This document shows, in pieces, positions 35,779-44,129 of a DNA stretch of 64,000 nucleotides (positions within the stretch are counted from its first letter, which is position 1; each line of letters begins with the position of its first letter). Origin of the DNA: Chitinivorax sp. B (lineage in GTDB: Bacteria; Pseudomonadota; Gammaproteobacteria; Burkholderiales; SCOH01). The notes under the pieces are model-generated. The model was not told the DNA's origin. It saw only the letters and a list, made by a program, of their open reading frames with translations, and did not search any database. The position numbers and the translations under genes are program-made. Where the stretch lies: assembly GCF_005503445.1 (NCBI RefSeq), contig NZ_SCOH01000020.1, forward strand, positions 1 through 64,000. The letters run 5' to 3'.

Positions 35779-35850
35779 AGCGCGGTTGGCACAACAGTCG
35801 CGTTGCATCCTTGCTGTTTTGTTCAATCGATATCGAAGAGGAGAGCAGTG

Positions 35851-36180
35851 ATGAGTCAGGAAATGGTAGCGGTCATGGCGCGCTTGATCAGCTCGCGTGA
35901 TCAGAATGAATACAGTTGTGATTGCACCAGCTCGGCTGTCAAGCCGGTACAGGCGCCGATTGGGGTGGACTGCAATCTGACCTTGCGTGCATTGGCCATG
36001 GCATTGAATCGGGATCCAGGCTGTCTGGCCGCTGATTTGTTGACAGCAGCACTGCAAGACGCACAGTCTCTTCTGCCTGCCGATGTGGCGGTCGCAACGG
36101 AGCATGCAAAACAGGCTATCCTGAAAACCCAATTGCCGGAGAATCAGCCGGGGACCGAGTTTGTTGCAGGTGGAACTTGA
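35851..36180 (+). CDS. Unknown small protein at the end of the nar operon
   Basis: A 109-residue cytoplasmic protein I do not recognise. GAAGAGGAGAGC makes a strong ribosome-binding site for the ATG at 35851, so it is very likely translated. It has three cysteines: CDC at about 23-25 (EYSCDCTSS), one in GVDCN, and one in DPGCLAAD. The second half is helical (LRALAMALNRDPGCLAADLLTAALQDA), followed by a flexible Pro/Gly tail. The cysteine cluster could bind a metal or be redox active; that is inference. Its place after the isomerase gene suggests a part in nitrate reduction. Confidence 0.75.
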   Translation: MSQEMVAVMARLISSRDQNEYSCDCTSSAVKPVQAPIGVDCNLTLRALAMALNRDPGCLAADLLTAALQDAQSLLPADVAVATEHAKQAILKTQLPENQPGTEFVAGGT

Positions 36181-36422
36181 TCGAATACAGCTGATGCTGC
36201 CTTGTGAAGCAGCTCACTCACTCTGCCTTGACACACGTGGTCACTTGGCGAACCATATGCCAAGCATATCGGAGCAATGATCCTTTACTGTGGGTTGGTA
36301 GTGCTAGCTGGCAAGGCGCTCTTGATTGACTGAAGTGGTATCAGAAAGATTGAGCCAGATCAGGGCTGAATCAGCGGCCCCGGTAGACAATGGGCCATTA
36401 TCCCTCGGACGAGATTCACATC

Positions 36423-36683
36423 ATGCACGATATTCCGCTCACAGTGCTCAATAGTAGTGTTTTTGTGTTTGACGCGCGTGGTATTGCCAAGCGATTTCGA
36501 CATGCTGCCATATTCGGTGCACTGGCTGCATTGCGTCCCGGCGAGGTCATGCGCTTTGTCAATGATCATGATCCTCTACCGTTGCTCAATCAAATTGATA
36601 GCCATTTTGGTAATCACGTTGAAATGAGCTACCGGCGACGAGACACTGGTGAGGTGGTGATTGACTTCCTGATTACAGGCTAA
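36423..36683 (+). CDS. DUF2249 domain protein
   Basis: An 86-residue cytoplasmic protein of the DUF2249 family: FDARGIAKRFRHAAIFGALAALRPGEVMRFVNDHDPLPLL, where the GE.(M/L)RFVNDHDP.PLL core is the family signature. DUF2249 proteins occur next to denitrification and nitric-oxide-related genes (for example norB, hemerythrin and Rrf2 genes), which fits the place behind the nar operon. An in-frame ATG at 36390 is an alternative start; ATG 36423 is preferred because GAGAT lies before it and the domain begins here. The exact role is unknown. Confidence 0.85.
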   Translation: MHDIPLTVLNSSVFVFDARGIAKRFRHAAIFGALAALRPGEVMRFVNDHDPLPLLNQIDSHFGNHVEMSYRRRDTGEVVIDFLITG

Positions 36684-36732
36684 AACACCGTTCACCTTGC
36701 CTGCATTGAAGGATCGGACAAGCAGTGCCAGG

Positions 36733-37524
36733 TTACTTGGTGCTTGACACTGTGGTAGCCTGCCAGGCGACTTGACCTTGGTGGAAGCCGATCAGCTCAC
36801 CAGATTCCATGCCAATCCAGGATTCGTTGTCAGTCAGTGGCTGAGTGGCAATCACTGCGACTTGGTCATGTGCTTTGGTAACTTGTGCAAAATCGACTGT
36901 AACGTCTTCATCCAGAAGGTGCGCCTTACAAAATGGTGCACGGCGGATAATGTAGTGCAAGTGGGTTGAGCAATGGGCGAACAACCATTCGCCATTCGAC
37001 AGCATGAAATTGAATGTGCCGTGCTGGGCCAATTCTCCAGCTATTTCCTTGACAGTTTCAAACAGGACATTGGCCGCAGGTTCTTCATCATATCGGTGGC
37101 GTAGTTGTTCCAGCAAGAGGCAAAAAGCACGTTCGCTGTCTGTTGTCCCGACGGAGCGGTAATAATGCGTCGGAAGTTCAGGGAGTCGTTCCAGATTGCC
37201 GTTGTGGGCAAATACCCAATACTTCCCCCATAACTCCCTTTGGAATGGGTGGGTGTTGACCAGATTGATCTCGCCTTGCGTAGCTTTCCGGATATGAGCA
37301 ATGACATTGGTTGATTTAATCGGGTAGTGACTGACCAGTTCAGCAATTGGTGATTCCGACGAAGCAAGGTAATCCCGAAATACGCGGCAACCTTTGTCTT
37401 CGAAAAAGGCAATGCCCCAGCCATCACGATGTTCATCCGTACGACCACCCCGGCACGCAAAGCCGGTAAACGAAAAACAAATGTCAGTAGGCACGTTGCA
37501 GTTCATGCCCAGCAACTGGCACAT
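36733..37524 (-). CDS. Class II glutamine amidotransferase (YafJ-like)
   Basis: A 263-residue cytoplasmic enzyme with an N-terminal nucleophile fold. Cys2 becomes the N-terminal nucleophile after methionine removal (MCQLLGMN). It has HRDGWGIAFF, NVIAHIRKATQG (Arg that holds glutamine) and FAHNGNLERLP, all class II amidotransferase motifs. There is no synthase domain, so it hydrolyses glutamine alone or passes ammonia to an unknown partner, as with YafJ. It is transcribed toward the DUF2249 gene and has a long AT-rich region upstream. Confidence 0.93.
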   Translation of the reverse strand: MCQLLGMNCNVPTDICFSFTGFACRGGRTDEHRDGWGIAFFEDKGCRVFRDYLASSESPIAELVSHYPIKSTNVIAHIRKATQGEINLVNTHPFQRELWGKYWVFAHNGNLERLPELPTHYYRSVGTTDSERAFCLLLEQLRHRYDEEPAANVLFETVKEIAGELAQHGTFNFMLSNGEWLFAHCSTHLHYIIRRAPFCKAHLLDEDVTVDFAQVTKAHDQVAVIATQPLTDNESWIGMESGELIGFHQGQVAWQATTVSSTK

Positions 37525-38501
37525 CCTTCACCTTGCTTCTTTAACCAATGATTGAAAAGGCGCATGGTGTCACCGTGCAGTGACAACAAGCGATGACCTT
37601 GTTCAGCTGCAGGTCAGCTGCGTATCCACATAATACCTATAAGCCTATATCAGCATATCATGGCGAATTGTAGATTGCCGCCAGATACAGTGCATCGCAT
37701 ATCCTGAACCTTACCTGAATTAGCTATTTTAATTGCCTGCCACTGGATGGCAGGCCTGTCCCATCAATGGATTCGATAGTTCATTTATAGGCTTGGTGGC
37801 ATCACATGATTTGTTTATTCATGGCCTTATGATTATGAACTTATGCAATCAACGTGTCTTGAACTTGTTGTTTATCTTTGATGTGTTGTTTTTTCCCACC
37901 TTCCAATAACTGCACATTTGGATATTTCATCAAAATATCCTTCATGTGATATGTTTAGTGAAACGGTAACTTTTTGACCTGTCAATTCCGCATGTATGCA
38001 ATCAGTATCTTGATGGGTATGCCTGTTACCTAGCAGCATCAGCAAATTAGAAAAAAATGATGCATGCATATGATGGGTAATGTTTTCTGTACTGGAGTGG
38101 TCATGTATATTGGAAAATCGACTCAAACCCATGCCTGTCAATAACACGTCATTACAATTTAATGAATGACAAGGTAATATTTGTTTTTTGATGGCTTGAT
38201 TTGTGTATGAATGTAAAACAACAGCGTTTTTCAAATGCGGCGATCTTGCGTTGCTTACCCTTTGTTTTTGTTATTTCATTGATTTTTAATGATAAATATT
38301 GATATTTGCTCTGGTTGGTGTGCTGAGAAATCGATATCTGAACAACGTAAATTGTTGCGGTACAGCAAAAAATCTTGTTAAGATGGGCTGGATATTCCAT
38401 TTGCCTAAGCGCTATGTGTGGTAACATCGCTTTGGCATGTTATGGCTGGTCGTTACACTGCATGACTAGCCACTATCGTTGCTTGTAAGGAGGGCTAATC
38501 G
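37525..38501. other. AT-rich intergenic region before the eps locus
   Basis: Almost 1 kb with no credible gene. Two minus-strand open frames inside lack ribosome-binding sites and show only AT-rich composition. A perfect hairpin GCCTGCCA/TGGCAGGC lies at 37735-37755 without a T-run. GTATCCACA near 37622 is one base off a DnaA box, single and probably chance. Near the right end, TTGCGG...TAAGAT (about 38355-38383, spacing 18) is a weak promoter candidate, and TAAGGAGG at 38486-38493 is the ribosome-binding site of the next gene. I looked for a sigma-54 promoter, common before PEP-CTERM genes, and found only near-matches with wrong spacing. Confidence 0.45.
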
Positions 38502-39056
38502 ATGCGTACTCAGTTTAAGGCTTTATGGCTGTTCCTGATGTTGATGGCAGGTAGTCCGGTATTCGCTGCTTTACCTGGGATGTCGTTGGAGTCTCGGCCT
38601 GCAGCAATCTCGCCTGTCGATGAGGATGATCAGAATCAGACATTCTCGTTTGGGTTGCTGACAGGTGATACGGGACGTGGTCAGTACGTCGGCCATCATA
38701 AGACACTGGGCGGTTCGTTTGGTGATGTCATTAGTTTCTCGTTGGCGAATGTTTCGAAGCTGGGTTTTCAATATTTCCAGTTTTCTACATTCCCAAATAG
38801 TCTGAACTTGCGTGGTCTTGATCTGTACAGTGCTGTTGGCAATACCTTGCTTGTCCGTGGTACGGACAAATTGGTTACAACCCTGGGTGTGGGTAACTAT
38901 TATCTGCGTATCAGCGGTTTTACTGGCGCGTTGGGTGGTGATTATGCACTGGGTGCCCGGGTTTCTCCAATTCCGGAGCCGTCTGAAGGGTTGATGTTAC
39001 TTGCCGGGATTGGTGTAGTGGGTTTGGCGATTATGCGCCGCAAGCGGCAGGCATGA
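38502..39056 (+). CDS. PEP-CTERM protein, FxDxF-like type
   Basis: A 184-residue exported protein. A signal peptide ends near VFA-AL (residue 24). The central beta-rich region contains GSFGDVISFSL, the F-x-D-x-x-x-F pattern of FxDxF-type PEP-CTERM proteins, and strands around LRGLDLYSAV and LGVGNYYLRISG. The C-terminus has the sorting signal PEPSEGLMLLAGIGVVGL followed by MRRKRQ, that is PEP motif, one hydrophobic helix and a basic tail. The exosortase encoded 4 kb downstream should process it. A strong ribosome-binding site and a position at the head of the eps locus suggest abundant expression; it may be a surface or matrix protein. Confidence 0.93.
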   Translation: MRTQFKALWLFLMLMAGSPVFAALPGMSLESRPAAISPVDEDDQNQTFSFGLLTGDTGRGQYVGHHKTLGGSFGDVISFSLANVSKLGFQYFQFSTFPNSLNLRGLDLYSAVGNTLLVRGTDKLVTTLGVGNYYLRISGFTGALGGDYALGARVSPIPEPSEGLMLLAGIGVVGLAIMRRKRQA

Positions 39057-39088
39057 TCTTTAACATGTATTTTGGTAAGCATTTGATC

Positions 39089-39110
39089 GGCCGCTCCGTT
39101 ACGGGCGGCC
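39089..39110 (+). terminator. Hairpin between the PEP-CTERM gene and epsD
   Basis: GGCCGC (39089-39094) pairs with GCGGCC (39105-39110). The following bases GAAAGTTTC do not make a proper T-run. It could lower transcription into epsD, so that the first gene is expressed more strongly. Confidence 0.35.
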
Positions 39111-39145
39111 GAAAGTTTCATATGGATCTAGGTGTCGGGGGAAAC

Positions 39146-40069
39146 GTGCAAATTACTCGAATCGCGCTTGCGCTGTGTGTGCCTGCAGTTGTGCTGATGG
39201 CAGGTTGTGGAAAAAAAGACGCTGCACAGGAAGCTTCGCAGGTTGTCGCAAAAGTAGGCGAGACTGAGATTACTGTTCATCAACTCAATCATGCGATGGC
39301 GTCAGTGCCAGCCAAGCCGGAGCAGGCCGCCGAAGTTCGCAAGCAGGTATTGGAAGGCTTGGTGGAACAGCAAGCATTGGTCAATCTGGCGATGGAATCA
39401 AAACTGGACCGTGATCCGGCTGCATTGCTGGCCATGGAAGCAGCCAAGCAGCAGGTTTTGGCCCGTCATTATCTGGAGCGCCAGCTGGGCCAGTCGGTTG
39501 AGGTGTCAGAGGAAAAGGTCAAGGCGTACTTCAGTGAGCATCCTCAGTTGTTTGAGCATCGCAAGATCTATGAGCTGAATGAAATGATTGTTCAAGGAGG
39601 GAATAGCAACCTACCCGTCGAAATTGCCAAGCGTATTGAAGCCGGTGAGAGTGTGGCGGCTATCAAATCCTTCGTTGAGCAATCTGGTGGAAAAGCTTCG
39701 ATCAGCAGTGAGGTGAAGGCTGCTGAGCAGATTCCGTTGGCGGTGTTGCCAAAATTGGCGTCATTACCGGAACGCCGTGCTCTATTGGTGCCCGCTGCGG
39801 GCCGCTTGACGGTCATTGAGCTGACCGGTTCTCGCCTTGAGCCGGTGGATTATGCCAAGGCTAAACCTGTGATCGGCACTTATCTGCAAAATCAGGCTCG
39901 TGCCGAAAAAGTTAAGTCTTTGGTGGCTGATGCGCGTAGCAAGGCACAGATTTCCTATGTCGGTGAGTTTGCAGGGGCCGCTCCTGTAGCTGTACCTGCA
40001 TCTGCGGCAACTGCGGATGTCAAAGTGCGTGATGACATGATTACCCAGGGTGTTGGGGCATTGAAATGA
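39146..40069 (+). CDS. epsD: EpsD-family peptidyl-prolyl cis-trans isomerase lipoprotein
   Basis: About 307 residues. A lipoprotein signal peptide ends in LMAGC, with Cys21 of the GTG-start form, so the protein is anchored in a membrane facing the periplasm. It has an N-terminal SurA-like helical chaperone domain (VVAKVGETEITVHQLNHAM) and a degenerate parvulin domain. EpsD family proteins are always found in exosortase eps loci and are presumed to help fold exported components such as EpsE or EpsL. GTG 39146 has GGGGGAAAC just upstream and yields the best signal peptide; ATG 39122 is the alternative. The stop overlaps epsE by four bases. Confidence 0.9.
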   Translation: MQITRIALALCVPAVVLMAGCGKKDAAQEASQVVAKVGETEITVHQLNHAMASVPAKPEQAAEVRKQVLEGLVEQQALVNLAMESKLDRDPAALLAMEAAKQQVLARHYLERQLGQSVEVSEEKVKAYFSEHPQLFEHRKIYELNEMIVQGGNSNLPVEIAKRIEAGESVAAIKSFVEQSGGKASISSEVKAAEQIPLAVLPKLASLPERRALLVPAAGRLTVIELTGSRLEPVDYAKAKPVIGTYLQNQARAEKVKSLVADARSKAQISYVGEFAGAAPVAVPASAATADVKVRDDMITQGVGALK

Positions 40070-40860
40070 AATCGGTTGTAGTGCGTTTGGTTGCATTCTG
40101 GTTGTGCTTGCAATCGGCAATCTGTTTTGCGGCTGCAGGGGACTATCAGCTTGGTGCTGGCGACATACTGCGTATTTCTGTCTATGGCCAGCAGGATCTG
40201 ACGACTGAGGCGCGGGTGAGCGAAGCTGGTGGTGTTGTTTTTCCGCTGGTGGGCGATGTGGCTGTTGCAGGTTTGAGTGCAAAAGAAGCTGGACTGCGGA
40301 TTGCTGAGGCATTAAAGCGTGGTGGCTTTGTCAGGCAGCCGGAAGTCAGTGTACTGGTGACGCAATTCCGTAGTAAACAAGTGTCGGTGTTGGGGAATGT
40401 CAACAAGCCCGGCCGCTACCCATTGGAGACAACCTCATCACTGACAGATCTACTGGCTATGGCAGGTGGTATGGCATCACAGGCGGCTGACGATATCGTG
40501 TTGATCCAGCGAAAAGATGGTAAGTCTGTGCGTCGTGAGATCGACGTGTTGGCGTTGCTTCAACAAGGGGATCGCTCGGTGGATCAGGTCATGGCAAATG
40601 GAGACGTTATCTATGTGCCACGCGCCGCTGTTTTCTATATCTATGGCGAGGTGCAGCGCCCAGGTGCATATCGTCTTGAGCGGAAGATGACGGTCGCACA
40701 GGCATTATCGTTGGGTGGTGGGGTTGGTCCACGTGGTTCTGAGGGGCGGATTGTCGTGAAGCGGCGTGATGCAAAAGGTGTATTGCAAACCGTCTCGATC
40801 AGCGTGGATGACCTCATCCAGTCCGACGACGTGTTGCAAGTCAAAGAGCGTGTTTTCTAA
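40066..40860 (+). CDS. epsE: Polysaccharide export protein EpsE (Wza-like)
   Basis: A 264-residue outer-membrane polysaccharide export protein. A signal peptide is cleaved near residue 24 without a lipobox, unlike Wza. The polysaccharide export domain is YQLGAGDILRISVYGQQDL, and two SLBB domains follow (KQVSVLGNVNKPGRYPL and AVFYIYGEVQRPGAYRLE). It should form the outer-membrane channel for the polymer, connected with EpsF and EpsG. It overlaps epsD by ATGA and is followed by epsF after 42 bases. Confidence 0.95.
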   Translation: MKSVVVRLVAFWLCLQSAICFAAAGDYQLGAGDILRISVYGQQDLTTEARVSEAGGVVFPLVGDVAVAGLSAKEAGLRIAEALKRGGFVRQPEVSVLVTQFRSKQVSVLGNVNKPGRYPLETTSSLTDLLAMAGGMASQAADDIVLIQRKDGKSVRREIDVLALLQQGDRSVDQVMANGDVIYVPRAAVFYIYGEVQRPGAYRLERKMTVAQALSLGGGVGPRGSEGRIVVKRRDAKGVLQTVSISVDDLIQSDDVLQVKERVF

Positions 40861-40902
40861 AGCGTTGGCCCGTTAAATGATGTATTTGGACAGGAAAACA
40901 CC

Positions 40903-42342
40903 ATGACATTTGGTCAGTTCATAATGGCCTTGCGTGCCAGATATTGGGTGGTTCTACTGTGTTTGGCTGTGACGGTGAGTGTGGTTGCTGTTATCAGCCT
41001 CGTTATGCCGAAAAGTTACTCATCAACGGCCATGGTCTTGGTGGACACCAAGGCGAATGATCCGTTGACTGGCATGATGACCCCGGCGTTGATGATGCCT
41101 GGGTACATGTCGACCCAGTTGGACGTACTGACCAGTCGAACGGTCGCTGTCAAAGTTGTGGACAAACTACATCTTGCCGATAACCCGGAAGTGCGTGAGC
41201 AGTTTCAGAGTGACACCAAGGGACGTGGCGAAATCCGTTACTGGCTGGCCGAGCTACTTCTCAAAAAACTGGATGCCCGTCCTTCTCGTGACAGCAATGT
41301 CATTGAAGTGTCATTTGCCAACGAAAATCCGCAGTTTGCAACATTGCTTGCCAATGCATTTGCGGATGCTTTTATTGAAACAAGCCTTGATTTGAAGGTT
41401 GCACCCGCTCGTCAAACGGCTGCTTGGTTCGATCAGCAGCTCAAGGGATTGCGCAGCAATCTCGAAAATGCACAGCGTCAGTTGTCAGCGTACCAGCAGG
41501 AAAAGGGTATTGTCGCGATTGATGAGCGGTTGGACGTTGAAAATGCCAAGTTGATTGAATTAAGTAGCTTGGTAACCAGCGCGCAAGGTTTACGAGTAGA
41601 AGGTCAATCGCGGCAGCGACAGTTGGGTGAAGTATCTCGTTCGGGTCGTGAATCATTGCCTGAAGTCATGACCAGCCCAATTGTACAGAATCTCAAGGCG
41701 GAGCTGGCAAGGGCGGAATCTCGCTTGGCAGATGCTGCCGAGCGCCTGGGTAAGAATCACCCCCAGTTCAAGCAGGCACAGACAGAAGTTGACAGCATTC
41801 GTCAGAAATTGGATTACGAAATTCGGACGGCTAGTACCAGTATTGTCAATACGGCGCAAATGCAACAGAAGCGGGAAGGTGAGCTGAAGGCGGCTTTGGC
41901 CGCGCAGAAAGCAAAAGTGCTGGAACTGAAAAAACTACGTGATGAAATGGGTGTGTTGACGCGTGAAGTTGAGAATGCGCAGCGGGCTTTTGATACCGCT
42001 TTGCAACGAGCCAGTCAGACACGGATGGAGAGCGAGGCTAATCAATCAAACGTGGTGTTACTTGCCCGCGCCGTCGAACCGATTGATCCGTCACGTCCGC
42101 GTATTGCATTGAACATTGCACTGTCCATTTTTCTGGGCGGGGTCTTGGGCGTGTTGTGTGCTTTCCTGATGGAGTTATTTGATCGGCGGGTTCGTAGTGC
42201 AGATGAATTGGCTACCGTGCTGGATACTCGAGTCCTCGCAACATTGCCCAAATATGATTCAAAAAATCCCACACGCCGCTGGCGCTGGCGTCGTCGTAAA
42301 TCGGCGACCCACCCCATTGTCACGACTACTGTGCAGTATTGA
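40903..42342 (+). CDS. epsF: Chain length determinant protein EpsF (Wzz/GNVR type)
   Basis: A 479-residue polysaccharide co-polymerase. It has a membrane segment at about 17-37, a long periplasmic coiled-coil region (about 160-400) with the GNVR-type LTREVENAQRAFDTALQRASQT near its end, and a second membrane segment at about 403-425 in the proline-rich context of the family (VEPIDPSRPR). The cytoplasmic tail RRWRWRRRK is short and basic and would face the ATPase EpsG encoded next. It controls chain length and links synthesis to export through EpsE. Confidence 0.94.
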   Translation: MTFGQFIMALRARYWVVLLCLAVTVSVVAVISLVMPKSYSSTAMVLVDTKANDPLTGMMTPALMMPGYMSTQLDVLTSRTVAVKVVDKLHLADNPEVREQFQSDTKGRGEIRYWLAELLLKKLDARPSRDSNVIEVSFANENPQFATLLANAFADAFIETSLDLKVAPARQTAAWFDQQLKGLRSNLENAQRQLSAYQQEKGIVAIDERLDVENAKLIELSSLVTSAQGLRVEGQSRQRQLGEVSRSGRESLPEVMTSPIVQNLKAELARAESRLADAAERLGKNHPQFKQAQTEVDSIRQKLDYEIRTASTSIVNTAQMQQKREGELKAALAAQKAKVLELKKLRDEMGVLTREVENAQRAFDTALQRASQTRMESEANQSNVVLLARAVEPIDPSRPRIALNIALSIFLGGVLGVLCAFLMELFDRRVRSADELATVLDTRVLATLPKYDSKNPTRRWRWRRRKSATHPIVTTTVQY

Positions 42343-42352
42343 GGATTGATGT

Positions 42353-43249
42353 ATGGATTTAGCCACCGCCCGGAATATTGAAGCGCCGAACAAGACGGCT
42401 GTCGCCAATGACCCCTCACAGACAAGAGTGGCTATTGGCAAACTGTTGGTTGAGGCTGGTTGTATCCGGCGTGAGGACTTGGAACGAATCGACACTGTTC
42501 GCCGCGAGAAATGCATCCGCTTTGGTGAGGCGGCAGTGTTGATGGGCTTGGCAAAGGAGGAGGATGTACTCCGGGCGCTTTCACGGCAGTTTGCGTTTGA
42601 TTGGGTTTCGCCTAGTGAGACTAAGCTGAGTAAAGAGCTTTGCGTGTTGTTTGATCCGTTTGGGCGCGAGGCTGAAGCATTGCGCACCATACGTGGTCAA
42701 CTACTATTGCGTTGGTTCGATAGTGGTCAAAAACAATTGGCGATTTGTTCACCACATCGGCAATCCGGTTGCTCTCATGTTGCTGCCAATTTGGCCGTAC
42801 TGTTCGCCCAGTTGGGTGGTCGAACGCTGTTGATTGATGCCAATTTCCGCCAGCCACGTCTGGATGAGTTGTTTTCGTTGGCCCCGCGAGGTGGGCTGGC
42901 TGATGTATTGGCAGGGCGTGCCAAGGTCGATGTCTTTCAGCGTGTATCTCAAGTGGCCAATCTGTGGGTGGTACCTGCTGGCCCGATTCCACCCAATCCG
43001 CAAGAGCTATTGGCACGGCAATTGTTTTACAAGGTATTGCAGTATTACCAGCGCCACTTTGATTTGATCTTGATTGATACACCCGCCTATGACATGGGGG
43101 CCGATCTTGAATTGGTTGCGAGTCGTGTGGGTGGTGCATTGGTTGTGGCACGTAATAATCATACCAAGTTGAAGGTAGTACGAAATCTTCAAGCTGATCT
43201 GATGAGGAGTGGAGTCACGTTATGTGGTGGTGTGCTCAACGAATACTGA
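42353..43249 (+). CDS. epsG: Chain length determinant ATPase EpsG with altered Walker A motif
   Basis: A 298-residue cytoplasmic protein of the BY-kinase-like EpsG family, partner of EpsF. The N-terminal 85 residues form a GspE-N-like domain (IGKLLVEAGCIRREDLE...ALSRQFAFDWV). The ATPase domain has SPHRQSGCSHVAANLAV, where the family normally has GK(S/T) or GRS: the Walker A Lys is replaced by Cys140 (codon TGC). Walker A' LLIDANFRQPR (Asp162) and Walker B LILIDTP (Asp242) are intact. The C-terminus lacks a tyrosine cluster. Nucleotide hydrolysis may be lost or changed, so it may act as a structural regulator. The gene is not frameshifted, and flanking sequence agrees with the family. Confidence 0.92.
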   Translation: MDLATARNIEAPNKTAVANDPSQTRVAIGKLLVEAGCIRREDLERIDTVRREKCIRFGEAAVLMGLAKEEDVLRALSRQFAFDWVSPSETKLSKELCVLFDPFGREAEALRTIRGQLLLRWFDSGQKQLAICSPHRQSGCSHVAANLAVLFAQLGGRTLLIDANFRQPRLDELFSLAPRGGLADVLAGRAKVDVFQRVSQVANLWVVPAGPIPPNPQELLARQLFYKVLQYYQRHFDLILIDTPAYDMGADLELVASRVGGALVVARNNHTKLKVVRNLQADLMRSGVTLCGGVLNEY

Positions 43250-43265
43250 TTTTTAGAGATCAATC

Positions 43266-44129
43266 ATGACAGTTGCCCTGCGTGCATTTCGTTTGGCCGA
43301 CTTCTTACCTCTTTTGGCGGGGTCGGCAGTGTTGTTTATTCCGACCTATATCAGTTTGTTCAATGGGCTTTGGCAAGCCGATGAGCAGGCTCATGGGCCA
43401 ATCGTATTGGCCATGTCAATCTGGTTGCTCTGGTCACGGCGTGAAACATTGCTGGCGCTGGAGGCTCGACCGGCCAGCTTGGCTGCATGGAGTATGCTGG
43501 TATTGGGTTGTTTGTGTTACGTTCTTGGCCGGTCTCAGGATATTGTTATTCTGGAGCTAGGCGCTCAGATTCCAATTATTACTGCATTGCTGTTATTCCA
43601 TTGGGGATGGCGTGCCGTCAAAATTTGCCTATTCCCGCTATTGTTTCTCATTTTCATGTTGCCATTGCCTGGCGCATTTGTTGATGCGGCGACAGCCACT
43701 CTTAAGCTTCATGTCTCAACAATTGCAGAGACGTTACTTTATGGTCTGGGATATCCTGTTGCCAGAAATGGCGTCATGCTGAATATCGGACAGTATCAGC
43801 TTTTGGTGGCGGATGCTTGCTCTGGTTTGCATTCCATGTTTTCACTAACAGCAATGGGATTGCTGTACCTTTATCTGATGGGATATCGCTCAGTACTGCG
43901 GAATTTAACACTCGCGATGTTGATTTTGCCAATTGCTTTTCTAGCGAATGTCATTCGAGTTATTGCGCTGGTGTTAATCACCTTTTATCAGGGAAATGAA
44001 GCCGCGCAAGGTTTTATTCATGGTTTTGCGGGCATATTTTTGTTTATTGTTGCGTTGCTGGGTTTATTGTCAATTGATTCGTTAATTGGTTTGGTTGGTA
44101 ACAAACCTAAGTCTGGAGTCAGCAAATGA
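43266..44129 (+). CDS. xrtB: Exosortase B
   Basis: A 287-residue inner-membrane protease-transpeptidase with about eight membrane helices. It recognises PEP-CTERM signals and removes the C-terminal helix while the substrate is sorted to the surface. The catalytic triad is visible: Cys185 in VADACSGLHS, Arg231 in NVIRV and His252 in FIHGFAG. The DACSGLHSM context and the eps neighbours place it in the type B group. It overlaps the following epsI by four bases (ATGA). Confidence 0.95.
   Translation: MTVALRAFRLADFLPLLAGSAVLFIPTYISLFNGLWQADEQAHGPIVLAMSIWLLWSRRETLLALEARPASLAAWSMLVLGCLCYVLGRSQDIVILELGAQIPIITALLLFHWGWRAVKICLFPLLFLIFMLPLPGAFVDAATATLKLHVSTIAETLLYGLGYPVARNGVMLNIGQYQLLVADACSGLHSMFSLTAMGLLYLYLMGYRSVLRNLTLAMLILPIAFLANVIRVIALVLITFYQGNEAAQGFIHGFAGIFLFIVALLGLLSIDSLIGLVGNKPKSGVSK

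Noticed and set aside
37620-37630. DnaA-box-like GTATCCACA
   Set aside because: A single near-match without further boxes or an origin gene context; probably chance.
37872-38427. Two overlapping minus-strand open frames of 91 and 120 codons
   Set aside because: They lack ribosome-binding sites, overlap one another, have AT-driven composition and no recognisable domain. Treated as non-coding.
38400-38460. Sigma-54 promoter before the PEP-CTERM gene
   Set aside because: Candidates TGGCATGTTATGGC and TGGATATTCCATTTGC have spacings one base short and one base long, so neither fits the GG-N10-GC rule.
43266-44129. Exosortase fused with EpsI
   Set aside because: A stop codon and an ATGA overlap separate the two genes clearly.
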